DNA of 64,000 nucleotides from Chlorobaculum tepidum TLS (GTDB taxonomy: Bacteria > Bacteroidota > Chlorobiia > Chlorobiales > Chlorobiaceae): positions 1,571,551 through 1,635,550 of the forward strand of contig NC_002932.3 in NCBI RefSeq assembly GCF_000006985.1. Reading direction: 5' to 3'. Of the stretch, positions 29,701 to 38,083 are shown piece by piece. The notes under the pieces are model-generated. The model was not told the origin of the DNA, ran no database searches, and saw only the letters and a list, made by a program, of their open reading frames with translations. Position 1 is the stretch's first letter, and each line of letters begins with the position of its first letter. The position numbers were made by a program, and so were the translations under genes.

Positions 29701-30284
29701 ATGAGCACAAACGATACGCACGCGCACGCCTGCCAGATTTGCGGAGAAAAGAAGCCGTCGCAACTCCGGCGGCCCATCGTCGTCCGCCCCGTCGTCTCGA
29801 AAATCATCCCGGAAAAACCGGCAACCGGGATGAAAACGGCTGAATATGCCTGAACAACCTGCAACAGTTCCAGCACCTCTACGTCGAATCGCTGCTGGAG
29901 GAGGAGAAGGGCGAGCTGACGGAGCTTGAGCGGGATGTCATCGAAGGGCTGCGCAAGCACGAAATTTTGTCGGAAAACCCGGACATCGAGTTCAACAAAA
30001 ATCTCACTCTCGGCCAGCGCATGGCGGACTGCATTCTGCTCAACCTCGTGCTCTCGACCCTCGCCGCCATCCAGGCTCCGGTCATCATGATGAGCCAGAA
30101 TCGCCAGGAGGAACGCGACCGACAACGCGCCATGTACGACTACAAAGTCAACCTGAAAGCCGAACTCGAAATCCGCCAGCTCCACCAGAACGTCGTCCAC
30201 CTGCGCTCAAAGCAATGGGAGCGGCTGGTGGAAATCCAGGCGATTCAGATGGAGTTGATTCACGAGTTGCGGGGGAGGAAATAG
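29701..30284 (+). pseudogene. Decayed DUF1003 membrane protein gene
   Basis: An ATG at 29701 opens a frame with the typical DUF1003 zinc start (HACQICGEKKPSQLRRP), which stops at a TGA at 29851. The homology continues one frame over from about 29844 (ICLNNLQQFQHLYVESLLEEEKGELTELERDV) to 30284. A one-base loss near 29840-29850 explains this. In addition, GQRMADC runs directly into ILLNLVLSTLAAIQAPVIMMSQNRQEE. The first membrane segment and its flanks, usually about 40-45 residues, are missing, so an in-frame deletion also occurred. The two lesions make this a non-functional remnant of a two-span membrane protein. Confidence 0.8.
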
Positions 30285-30544
30285 AAAAACACGGGACAAA
30301 TGGGTCAGATAGTTCCTTTGCGAGAAAATCACTCACCCAATCATAGTCCAAATCGAAATCGGACTTGCAATCGTGATTGAAAAAGCAGTCCCCGAAACCC
30401 CTACTGGTATTCAAGCCATGCAAATTACAGTATAAGCCACCTACTCAAGAAGGATTGCTGAGAGTATTTGAGAATTGAGTTATTGCGCTTGCTGAACAAC
30501 ACCCCTACTCTCTTCAGTCCTACGGCAATCATGTATCCAGTCGA
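30285..30544. other. Intergenic stretch between DUF1003 remnant and exonuclease gene
   Basis: No recognised gene. A minus-strand frame starting at 30423 encodes an acidic-aromatic stretch (DCFFNHDCKSDFDLDYDWVSDFL) but runs antisense into the DUF1003 remnant. I do not support it as a gene. Confidence 0.4.
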
Positions 30545-31369
30545 CTAGCGCAACGCTTTCCATGCATCGAGAAACAGGGCCAAATGCTCCGAACCGCTCT
30601 CGATCTCCTGAAGCAGAAGAGTTTCTAATTTATGCTCTTCCTGCACAAATTCATCTTCCGTCAGCATTCCGGAAAAATAGGCGGTTCTCAGCCATACAAG
30701 GTAGGTGGAGAGTGCATCAAACTGATTGTACTCGACAATTTTCCTAATATCGCCTGATCGCCATAAATCGATGACGTCAGCACCATCGATACCCATTTTG
30801 CCCGGAATTCCAAGTGAAGAGGCTAATTCGTGAAGCGATGGCATCGCCTTTCCGTAGCCACCGACCAAATCCTTCAAATCGATGCTAAAATCGCTATATC
30901 TGTTAAAGTAATCCACACCTTCCCAAGGCTTGTCAGGACGATGGCAAAAGGTCGGCGCACTTACCCTGTTCGCAAGGGCTCTTTGGTACAGAATAGGCAG
31001 GTCGGCATTTGACGAATTAAACCCTACGATTTGTGCTTTTTGTTTCCCGACGGCTTCCAAAAACTGTCGGATAATCTCCCCTTCCGCTTGCTCGCTAACA
31101 TTCAAACCGGGTAGAGAGATGAGCTTAAGCGTTACTCCGTCTTTCACCCTTTTTCGAACAAGCGCAGCAATAGAGATGACCCTGCACATTACCGTTTTCA
31201 GATATGGGCGAGGGTCATCCGGTGTTGCACCACCCTTTCGCCACATGACGTCAAGGACTTCATCATCAGAAGCCGTATCCGGGATCTTGTAAATACGCCT
31301 GCCTGACGCCGGATCCGGAACCCACTCGACATCGAAAACAACTACATTATCTGTGATGAACTTGTACAT
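30545..31369 (-). CDS. PolB-like DEDDy 3'-5' exonuclease
   Basis: 274 residues. The first exonuclease motif is VVFDVEWVPD (Asp-x-Glu), the second is GFNSSNADLPILYQRA, and the third is IVEYNQFDALSTY, which has the Tyr-x3-Asp of the DEDDy class. This matches the predicted 3'-5' exonucleases related to the family B polymerase proofreading domain, a stand-alone nuclease family of unclear role in DNA repair or RNA decay. It lies in a region of decayed genes, but its own motifs are intact. The start is the ATG at 31369 (MYKFITDNVVV). Confidence 0.85.
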   Translation of the reverse strand: MYKFITDNVVVFDVEWVPDPASGRRIYKIPDTASDDEVLDVMWRKGGATPDDPRPYLKTVMCRVISIAALVRKRVKDGVTLKLISLPGLNVSEQAEGEIIRQFLEAVGKQKAQIVGFNSSNADLPILYQRALANRVSAPTFCHRPDKPWEGVDYFNRYSDFSIDLKDLVGGYGKAMPSLHELASSLGIPGKMGIDGADVIDLWRSGDIRKIVEYNQFDALSTYLVWLRTAYFSGMLTEDEFVQEEHKLETLLLQEIESGSEHLALFLDAWKALR

Positions 31370-31435
31370 TGTGACTCCTCAGTTTAGAACGTCAGCCCTC
31401 AAACAAAGCATAAAACACGGCACCGACGGTATCGA

Positions 31436-31579
31436 TCAACTTACGTGTAAACCAATCTCGCGAATAAACCTTGTAGGCGACTGAGCGTTTTTGTTGAAAG
31501 ATGAGAATATCCAAAAGGCCCTTTCAGTACGGGTCATGGCTACGTAGAAAAGCCGCCAAATGTCATCCAAACCTGATAA
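31436..31579 (-). pseudogene. C-terminal remnant of a UvrD/Rep-like helicase
   Basis: The minus strand encodes about 47 residues with no start codon, ending at TGA 31436-31438: SGLDDIWRLFYVAMTRTERAF, then WIFSSFNKN...SPTRFIREIGL. RLFYVAMTR is motif VI of superfamily 1A helicases, and the -SPTRFIREIGL end is the usual C-terminal tail. A stop lies directly upstream (31580-31582) and no rest of the helicase is seen. The gene has therefore been deleted except for its 3' end. The exonuclease gene lies just downstream on the same strand. Confidence 0.75.
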
Positions 31580-31732
31580 TTATCACCCCACAAAAAGGTT
31601 ACTTGCCTACCATTTTTAATACCCGGCATCATGCTGATTTCAAAGCATCAGAAACAGAGGAAACAGGCTGTCATTTTAAACATTGACAGGGCATAAAGAT
31701 GAGGAGTGGGAACAAAGTCACATGAGACTTCC

Positions 31733-31775
31733 GGGTCAGACAAGTCCTATGGAACCCATAAGACTTGTCTGGCCC
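31733..31775. repeat. Large hairpin downstream of the MFS gene
   Basis: Twenty-base arms, starting GGGTCAGACAAGTC (31733) and ending GACTTGTCTGGCCC (31775), pair around AAC with only two imperfect positions. It lies 50 bases past the MFS transporter stop on that gene's strand and may end its transcript, although no T-run follows. A CCTATAAGT motif just after it (31784-31792) repeats an arm of the rpe/trpC terminator. Confidence 0.65.
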
Positions 31776-31825
31776 ATTATTAGACCTATAAGTAACAATT
31801 GGGCGAATACGACCCAATCCCAGCT

Positions 31826-33067
31826 TCACATAAACTCCTCGAAATAATCGAGGTCCTTGTGGAAGGTCTCCTCCAGCGCCGCCAACGAGGCGAAGGCTGC
31901 AACCACACAGATCGCGCCGACAATGATCGCGCCGCCTTCGAGGCCGAAGTGGCCACGGGTGAACTGGAAGAGCATCGTGATCGGCACCACCATGCCGCGT
32001 ACGAGGTTCGGCACGGTCGTTGCCACCGTGGCTCGGAGGTTGGTGCCGAACTGCTCGGCGGCAACGGTCACGAAAACGGCCCAATAGCCACCGGAAAATC
32101 CGAGGACGAACGAGACCCAGTAGAAAGCGGTCGGCGTCGCTCCGCGCTGCATGAAATAGATCGCGATGGAAACGATGTTCAGCAAAAGGAACATCAGCAC
32201 CACCTTTTTGCGGCTCTTCAGCACCTGGCTCAACAGGCCGCTCGACAGGTCGCCGAAGACCAGACCGAGGTAGCAAAACATCACGGCGTTGCCCGCCGAG
32301 ACCGCACCCTTGACGCCGAGCGCCGTGGCAAATTCGGGAGAGAAGGTGATGAGCACGCCGACGACAAACCAGATCGGCACGCCGATAAGAATCGAGTTCA
32401 GGTAGCGGAAAAAGCGGTCTCGGCTGGTAAAGAGCGCCAGAAGGTTGCCCTTGCTCACGGCTGTTTTGTTCTCCATCATCTGGAACATCCCCGACTCCGA
32501 AACCTTGAACCGCGCCACCAGCAGCAAGAGGCCAAGCGCGCCGCCAATGAAAAAGGCCGTGCGCCAGTCATAGTGCGTCGCCACCGCATTGGCAAGAATC
32601 GCGCCGGTCACGCCAATCGAGGCTACCAGCATCGTGCCGTAGCCACGCACCTTCGTATGCAGAATCTCCGAAACCAGCGTGATGCCAGCGCCAAGCTCAC
32701 CGGCAAGCCCTACGCCCGCGATAAAGCGCAGCGCGGCATACGTCTCCAGCGACCCGGCAAAACCGTTGGCAATGTTGGCCAGCGAGTAGATCAGAATCGA
32801 GCCGAACATGATCTTCAGCCGCCCTTTCACGTCACCCAGCCAGCCCCACAGAATACCGCCGAGAAGCATGCCGATCATCTGCATGTTGAGCAGAAAAACG
32901 CCGTAATCGATCAGTTCCTGCCCCTGCAAACCGAACGCTTTGAGACTCGGCACACGCACGATGCTGAAGAGCACGAGATCGTAAATATCGACGAAATAAC
33001 CGAGGGCGGCCACGATGACCGGAAGACTGAAAACATCGCGAATGCTCGCGCGGGATGAGTCCTGCAT
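31826..33067 (-). CDS. Major facilitator superfamily transporter
   Basis: 413 residues from the ATG at 33067; the open frame runs to 33130. About twelve hydrophobic spans are visible, with the MFS loop motif GGILWGWLGDVKGRLK between spans 2 and 3 and ETYAALRFIAGVGLAGELGAG in span 4. The pattern resembles the metabolite:H+ symporter (sugar/aromatic acid) branch. The substrate is unknown. It diverges from the hybrid histidine kinase gene, which might regulate it, but that is speculation. Confidence 0.88.
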   Translation of the reverse strand: MQDSSRASIRDVFSLPVIVAALGYFVDIYDLVLFSIVRVPSLKAFGLQGQELIDYGVFLLNMQMIGMLLGGILWGWLGDVKGRLKIMFGSILIYSLANIANGFAGSLETYAALRFIAGVGLAGELGAGITLVSEILHTKVRGYGTMLVASIGVTGAILANAVATHYDWRTAFFIGGALGLLLLVARFKVSESGMFQMMENKTAVSKGNLLALFTSRDRFFRYLNSILIGVPIWFVVGVLITFSPEFATALGVKGAVSAGNAVMFCYLGLVFGDLSSGLLSQVLKSRKKVVLMFLLLNIVSIAIYFMQRGATPTAFYWVSFVLGFSGGYWAVFVTVAAEQFGTNLRATVATTVPNLVRGMVVPITMLFQFTRGHFGLEGGAIIVGAICVVAAFASLAALEETFHKDLDYFEEFM

Positions 33068-33399
33068 GGGAAAAAGGGATAAACAATTGACGAAACAGAA
33101 CGGAAAATAAAACCTTTTCCGGGATATCATTCGATGTCAGAACATCCGGCAATCGACTGAATAATACCGTTTCATCCCAAAGATGGCGGTTCCGGCTTCG
33201 GCTAACCAAACGCAACGCCGTTTTGTTAACGCCCCGTATAAATTGTTATAAAAAAATATAGATTGTATTTAGTATTCATGCACGATGCATTCTGCCCCAG
33301 ATCGGAAAACAAGCGCCATCGGTAATCACAATGCAATGAAAACCATTTATCAACAAGTGGCATCAATCTATCTCAATATCTGAAAATCTGCGCATATCG
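33068..33399. promoter_or_regulatory. Divergent promoter region between MFS and histidine kinase genes
   Basis: A 332-base gap with no ORF of interest. The middle (33238-33275) is strongly AT-rich and promoter-like (TTGTTATAAAAAAATATAG). It is followed by a small inverted repeat, ATGCA-CGA-TGCAT, at about 33278-33290. No start site can be fixed. Confidence 0.35.
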
Positions 33400-35037
33400 A
33401 TGCCAACCCCTTTATTCGATACCTGTCTCTCTTCAGATGACCTGAACGCTTTTGATGCCAGCCAGAAACCCGGAACAACAACGTTCAACACCCTGGCGTC
33501 GCTCACTGAACTTTATGACGCTATTCCAGCCTCAATCATCATCATCGATGAACGGATGCGCCTGATCGGCTGGAACCGCTTTTCGCGCGACACCATCAAC
33601 GGGCTGAGTGACAACGAAATGCCGGGTATCAACCCGATGAAGCGTGTGCACCCCGATGACCTCCCCGAAATGATCCGGAAAATGCGTAACGTCATCGACC
33701 TCGACATCGAACTGAGCGCCGAGTTCAGAATGTATCACAAAAGCGGGCCGCCCTACAAATGGGCGATGTGCCGGGGTAAACGGACCATCATTGAGGGGAA
33801 AACCTGCGTGGTGGCAGTCGTGACTGAAATCACCGATCTCAAGGAGGCTGAAGAGCAGCGCAAAAAGCTTCAGGAACAGCTCTTGCAGCTTCAGAAAATG
33901 GAGCTCGTCGGCCAGCTTGCCAGCGGCATCGCACACGATTTCAACAACGCGCTTGCAGCCATCATTGGCAACACGGAACTGGCGCTCAAAAAGCTCGACC
34001 CGGCCAACCCGGCCGTATCGAATATCACGGATATTCACACGCTTGCGACACGCTCGGCGAATCTTACCCGCCAGTTGCTCGCCTTTGCGCGCAAGCAGAT
34101 GGCAATGCCTCGGGTGCTCAACCTGACCGAAGAGGTTTCGGACTGCCTTCGCCTGTACCAGCGGCTCATCGACAAGAACATCCATCTCGAATGGCATCTA
34201 TGCGACGAGCCGATCCAGGTAAAGCTCGACCCCACGCAGCTCGAACAGATTCTCTCCAACCTGCTCGTCAACGCACGTGACGCCATCGATGGCAGTGGAT
34301 GCATCACGGTCAGATGCGAAGGCGCACGATTCGAGCCGACCGACGGCAAAACCTGCAATCCCAGGCTCTCACCAGGGGATTATGCAAGACTGTCGATCAC
34401 CGATAGCGGCTGCGGCATTGAAGCCTCCGTCTTGCCCCACATCTACGAACCGTTCTTCACCACCAAGGAGATCGGCAAAGGCATCGGACTCGGCCTTTCG
34501 TCGGTCTATGGCATCGTGAGGCAGAACAACGGTCATATCGAGTGCCATTCCGAACCCGGCAAGGGGACGACCTTCGATATCTGGCTCCCCCTGCATCAGG
34601 AATCGCAACAGAAAACGGACGTCCATGCTGACAAACCGCAAACTGAACTAAAGACAAAAGCGAAGATCATGGTGGTCGAGGACGAGCCCTACATCCTCAA
34701 ACTGGTGCAGGATATTCTCGAAAGCCATGAATTCACGGTCTTCACGGCAACTGACGCTGACCAGTGCCTGCTCGCCGCCAAAACCCACGAGTACCGGATC
34801 GATCTGCTTGTAACCGACGTGGTACTGCCGACGATGAACGGCATCGAGCAGAGCCGGGTGCTCCAAAAGAAAAATCCGGCCATGAAATGCCTGTTCATGT
34901 CAGCCCACGCTCCGGATAACGTCGATGGTCAGAAAAAGCTCAGGGTTGGAGTGGATTTTATCGAGAAGCCGTTCGGCATCGACGAGTTTCTCCGTGCGAT
35001 CGACCAGGTGCTGAACAGTGAGGTCGAAAAAATTTGA
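33400..35037 (+). CDS. PAS hybrid sensor histidine kinase with C-terminal receiver
   Basis: 545 residues, no membrane segments, so a cytoplasmic sensor. Order: a PAS domain (about 35-145, ASIIIIDERMRLIGWNR ... VTEITDLKEAEE), a coiled-coil linker, the HisKA domain with His179 in GIAHDFNN, then HATPase with N291 in NLLVNARDAI, DSGCGI (335-340) and GKGIGLGLSSVYGIV. A receiver domain (about 421-540) has acidic VVEDEP, phospho-acceptor Asp473 in LLVTDVVLP and Lys523 in IEKPF. No DNA-binding output domain or adjacent regulator gene exists, so phosphotransfer to a distant partner is likely. Confidence 0.94.
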   Translation: MPTPLFDTCLSSDDLNAFDASQKPGTTTFNTLASLTELYDAIPASIIIIDERMRLIGWNRFSRDTINGLSDNEMPGINPMKRVHPDDLPEMIRKMRNVIDLDIELSAEFRMYHKSGPPYKWAMCRGKRTIIEGKTCVVAVVTEITDLKEAEEQRKKLQEQLLQLQKMELVGQLASGIAHDFNNALAAIIGNTELALKKLDPANPAVSNITDIHTLATRSANLTRQLLAFARKQMAMPRVLNLTEEVSDCLRLYQRLIDKNIHLEWHLCDEPIQVKLDPTQLEQILSNLLVNARDAIDGSGCITVRCEGARFEPTDGKTCNPRLSPGDYARLSITDSGCGIEASVLPHIYEPFFTTKEIGKGIGLGLSSVYGIVRQNNGHIECHSEPGKGTTFDIWLPLHQESQQKTDVHADKPQTELKTKAKIMVVEDEPYILKLVQDILESHEFTVFTATDADQCLLAAKTHEYRIDLLVTDVVLPTMNGIEQSRVLQKKNPAMKCLFMSAHAPDNVDGQKKLRVGVDFIEKPFGIDEFLRAIDQVLNSEVEKI

Positions 35038-35049
35038 GGAGAACCGGAC

Positions 35050-35706
35050 TCAGCGTGCCAGACGCTTGGTGGCGTTGACATGCTTCAGCACACCTGAAAC
35101 ATCCGCTTCCACCGCATGAGCACGGTCAAAGCGCTGCACCTTCGTCAGCGCATTGGGAACCGCGATACACCGCAGGCCGGCGGCGACCGCCGAATCGAGG
35201 CCACGCTGTGAATCTTCGACCGCCAGACAGCGCTCCGGCTTGACGCCAAGCATCTCCATCGCTTTGAGATACGGCTCAGGATGGGGCTTCGGATTGCTGA
35301 TTTCGTCATCAGTCACAATCACCTCGAAATGATCGAGCAGTCCATTATTGCCGTGCATCAGCAGCACCTTGTCGCGCGGACTGCCGGTCACAATGGCAAG
35401 GCGCACAGTTCCGGCAAGCGCCTCGATGGTTTCGCGTACCTTCGGCATGAGCGGTACGGAATGACGCAAACGCTGGACAAACGCCTCATTGCGCCGGTCA
35501 AGCAGCGAAGGAATCAGCTCTGGCGCAAGGCCAAGTTCAGCGGCAATCTGATAGCTGTGTTTGGCGTTCCCAAGGTACTCCACCCCCCAGTACTCCGCCT
35601 CGACCTGCAAGCCGGCTTCGGCAAAAAAAGTCCGGGTCATCTCGAAAAACAGCGACTCACTGTCCACGAGCAATCCATCATTATCCCACAGAATGGCTTC
35701 GATCAT
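35050..35706 (-). CDS. HAD-superfamily phosphatase/phosphoglucomutase-like
   Basis: 218 residues of the subclass IA HAD fold: nucleophile motif LWDNDGLLVDSES, cap helices, AIVTGSPRDKVLL (motif II), Lys in the NPKPHPEPYLKAMEMLG block and CLAVEDSQRGLDSAVAAGL (motif IV). These features are shared by beta-phosphoglucomutase and small sugar-phosphate phosphatases; the substrate is not evident. It starts 24 bases after the radical SAM gene on the same strand, so the two probably form an operon. Confidence 0.88.
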   Translation of the reverse strand: MIEAILWDNDGLLVDSESLFFEMTRTFFAEAGLQVEAEYWGVEYLGNAKHSYQIAAELGLAPELIPSLLDRRNEAFVQRLRHSVPLMPKVRETIEALAGTVRLAIVTGSPRDKVLLMHGNNGLLDHFEVIVTDDEISNPKPHPEPYLKAMEMLGVKPERCLAVEDSQRGLDSAVAAGLRCIAVPNALTKVQRFDRAHAVEADVSGVLKHVNATKRLAR

Positions 35707-35730
35707 AAAAATTCGTTACATCGTTGATAG

Positions 35731-37539
35731 TCACTTGAAACACCCCCGATACAGCCGCCAGAATCGCATCGCCACTTGGCGGATATCACGATCGGCGAAG
35801 AGCGCGAGCACTTGGCGTGGCGTCAGGCGCGGGTTGTTACGCATCAGTTCGTTGCGGTAGAGCAGACGCATGAGCGCGTCCATCGAAAGCGAAAAAGCAG
35901 CATCGACCACCTCGTCAAGGCTTACGGCCGGAAACGGGGCTGGCTCGCTCGCGGCGACCTTGCGCAGCTTCAGCACCCGCCGGTCGCCCGCCTGCTCGAC
36001 GACGAAGTCGATCCGCTTGCCGGATGCCGCGTGCTCGAGGCAGACGCCGGTCGACTCCTTGAGCGGCGGCGGGGGCGGCGTTCTGGTGTAATCGAGCGCC
36101 GGATTGGTGCCAAGCCAGAGTTCGAACGCCTCGAAAACGATCTGCGAAGCCTCCTTGCGGTCAAGCGTTTTGTTGACCTTCAGCAGGAACACGAGCTGGA
36201 ACAGGTCCTTCAGAAACGTCAACAGCACGCCACGATTGTCGTCACGCTTGAGCACGGAGCGGTAGTCGCAGAAGGCCACGTTGCCGTAGACCATCATGCG
36301 CATGATGTCGCGGTTCTCCATGTGCGCCGTGCGGATCACCGGCACGAAGTTGTTGTACAAATCCCAGTCGAACGAGGTGACGTTGTTCTCACGGGCGTAC
36401 TCGTCAAAAATCCGGGTGCCGGGATAGGGGGTCATCGCCATAAAGAGCGTCTGGCGCAGGCCGAGCGCACGGGCAAATTTCGGGTAGGGCATCGTGTCCT
36501 CGACGCTCTCCGAATAGTGGCCGATGATAAAGTACCCCTCGGAGCCAACGCCGTACTGGTTCAGGAGATTAATCGCGGTCGTCACCTCGGCGAGCGAGTT
36601 CTCCTTGTTCATCAGTTCGAGCGTCTTCGGGTTCGGGCTCTCGATGCCGAGACCCACCTTGCTCAGCCCGATCTTGCGCAGCTTCGGCAGAATGCGCTCG
36701 GCGCGGATCACATCCTTGGCCCGCGTCTCAGTGACAATCCGGAAGTTGGTCAGCCCGCGCTCGATCATCAGGTCGCAGATCTTCTCGACGCGCCTGATGT
36801 TGGTCAGGAAGTTCGCGTCCCAGATCTTGAGCAGCTTCTTCTTTTTGCGGTCGTGCAATTGGGCGATCTCATCGACGACATTCTCGGCGCTCCGGCCCCG
36901 CCAGTGCTTGTGCATCTTGTCGTTCGCGCAGAACGAACACGTCCAGGGGCAGCCGCGCGAGGTGTAGATGGTGTCGATGGTGTAGTTTTCGCTCGTCTCT
37001 CCGAACCGCTTCGGGCGGAGCGAACGAAGCGGAAACCGGATCGAATCCACATCCTTGATAAGTTCGCGGATGCCGGTATGAACGAACACGCCGTTCTCCT
37101 TCCAGCAGAGGCCTTTTACATCGCGCGACGGCCCTTTTTCGACCAGCTCCCGGAAGGTCGCCTCGCCCTCGCCGATCACCACCAGATCGACGCAACCGAG
37201 ATCGAGCACCTGTTCGGGTAGCGCGGTCGGATGGAACCCGCCCATCACCACCGTCACACCGTGCTTTTTGGCAATCCGCGCCAGCCGCTCCGCATTGTTG
37301 AAACCGCCGGTCATAGACGAGATGGCAACGAGGTCGAACGGGCGCGACTTCAGCAACTTCTCGAAGCTTTCGAAAATCCCGTCGTTATAATAGTTCTCCG
37401 GCATCGCCATGCTCTCGACGATATCCTCCACGGCAGCAGCAAGATAGCAGACACCGATGCAATCGCTGATATACCTCGGAAACGGCGTAACCATCGCCTG
37501 CGGAGCCTCGACAAAGCAGATATTCTTGTAATACGCCAT
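35731..37539 (-). CDS. B12-binding-domain radical SAM protein
   Basis: 602 residues. The N-terminal cobalamin-binding Rossmann-like domain (about 1-150; DLVAISSMTGGFNNAERLARIAKK, VVMGGFHPTALPEQ, VVIGEGEATFREL) is followed by the radical SAM core with TSRGCPWTCSFCAN (C-x3-C-x2-C, about 190-210) and GLGIESPNPKTLELMNK. A ~170-residue C-terminal extension is unusual in sequence. In green sulfur bacteria relatives act in bacteriochlorophyll synthesis (BchE, BchQ, BchR) and hopanoid or lipid methylation. I cannot choose between these, and there is no pigment gene nearby. It precedes a HAD phosphatase gene. Confidence 0.88.
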   Translation of the reverse strand: MAYYKNICFVEAPQAMVTPFPRYISDCIGVCYLAAAVEDIVESMAMPENYYNDGIFESFEKLLKSRPFDLVAISSMTGGFNNAERLARIAKKHGVTVVMGGFHPTALPEQVLDLGCVDLVVIGEGEATFRELVEKGPSRDVKGLCWKENGVFVHTGIRELIKDVDSIRFPLRSLRPKRFGETSENYTIDTIYTSRGCPWTCSFCANDKMHKHWRGRSAENVVDEIAQLHDRKKKKLLKIWDANFLTNIRRVEKICDLMIERGLTNFRIVTETRAKDVIRAERILPKLRKIGLSKVGLGIESPNPKTLELMNKENSLAEVTTAINLLNQYGVGSEGYFIIGHYSESVEDTMPYPKFARALGLRQTLFMAMTPYPGTRIFDEYARENNVTSFDWDLYNNFVPVIRTAHMENRDIMRMMVYGNVAFCDYRSVLKRDDNRGVLLTFLKDLFQLVFLLKVNKTLDRKEASQIVFEAFELWLGTNPALDYTRTPPPPPLKESTGVCLEHAASGKRIDFVVEQAGDRRVLKLRKVAASEPAPFPAVSLDEVVDAAFSLSMDALMRLLYRNELMRNNPRLTPRQVLALFADRDIRQVAMRFWRLYRGCFK

Positions 37540-37760
37540 ACGGTGGCAGCGCTCCGGGTTGGGTTCAGATCAAGGAGATATGGAAGGATAACGATGCGAT
37601 AAGCTAACCCTGAAGATTAGGCCTACACTCTGCTAGAAGATACGTGATTAATATGAAAAATGGGATGGATACGAGCACACTGCCTCCTCAGCAGCTGGAA
37701 ATTATAGCCTCACTGTCCGGAAAGGATGCCGATAAAAATGGAAATCGAAATGCTCGATAA

Positions 37761-38015
37761 GTGCATAACCTCGGTGGTCTTGCTGCCGGCTATGCCGTGG
37801 CGACCGTCGCCAGATGTGATGTGATTGACAGGCGCACCATCGCCATAGAGATCGGAATGCAGAATTCGGGACTGGGCGTGACGCTGGCCAACCAGTTCTT
37901 CCAGCCGCTTGCTGCGCTGCCAGGCGCGCTCTTCAGCCTCTGGCACAACCTGTCGGGCATCGCGCTTGCCCGCCACTGGAGCAGAAAAGCGACGTTTGTA
38001 GCAAGCGAGGCGTAA
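37761..38015 (+). pseudogene. C-terminal remnant of a BASS-family Na+ symporter
   Basis: The 84-codon frame begins at a GTG directly after a TAA and matches only the last part of bile acid:sodium symporter family proteins: NLGGLAAGYAVATVARCD, then DRRTIAIEIGMQNSGLGVTLA and PLAALPGALFSLWHNLSG. These are the conserved final two to three membrane spans; complete members have about 300 residues and ten spans. No N-terminal part is found upstream, where 37540-37760 shows nothing recognisable. A truncated, non-functional gene is the simplest reading. Confidence 0.8.
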
Positions 38016-38053
38016 CAAAAAAAGCTGCCCCGGCAAACAACACCGGAGCAGCT
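38016..38053 (-). terminator. Terminator of the hcp operon
   Basis: Read on the minus strand, AGCTGCTCCGG (38053-38043) pairs with CCGGGGCAGCT (38033-38023), with one mismatch, then a run of T. It lies 30 bases past the hcp stop codon. Confidence 0.85.
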
Positions 38054-38083
38054 TCGATACACTGGCTCTCTAAAAAATCCTCC

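Noticed and set aside
30148-30423. Asp/Phe-rich minus-strand ORF
   Set aside because: Overlaps the DUF1003 remnant antisense, has no ribosome binding site and no recognised family.
35776-37221. 481-codon frame antisense to the radical SAM gene
   Set aside because: Composition bias only; the radical SAM motifs on the minus strand are decisive.
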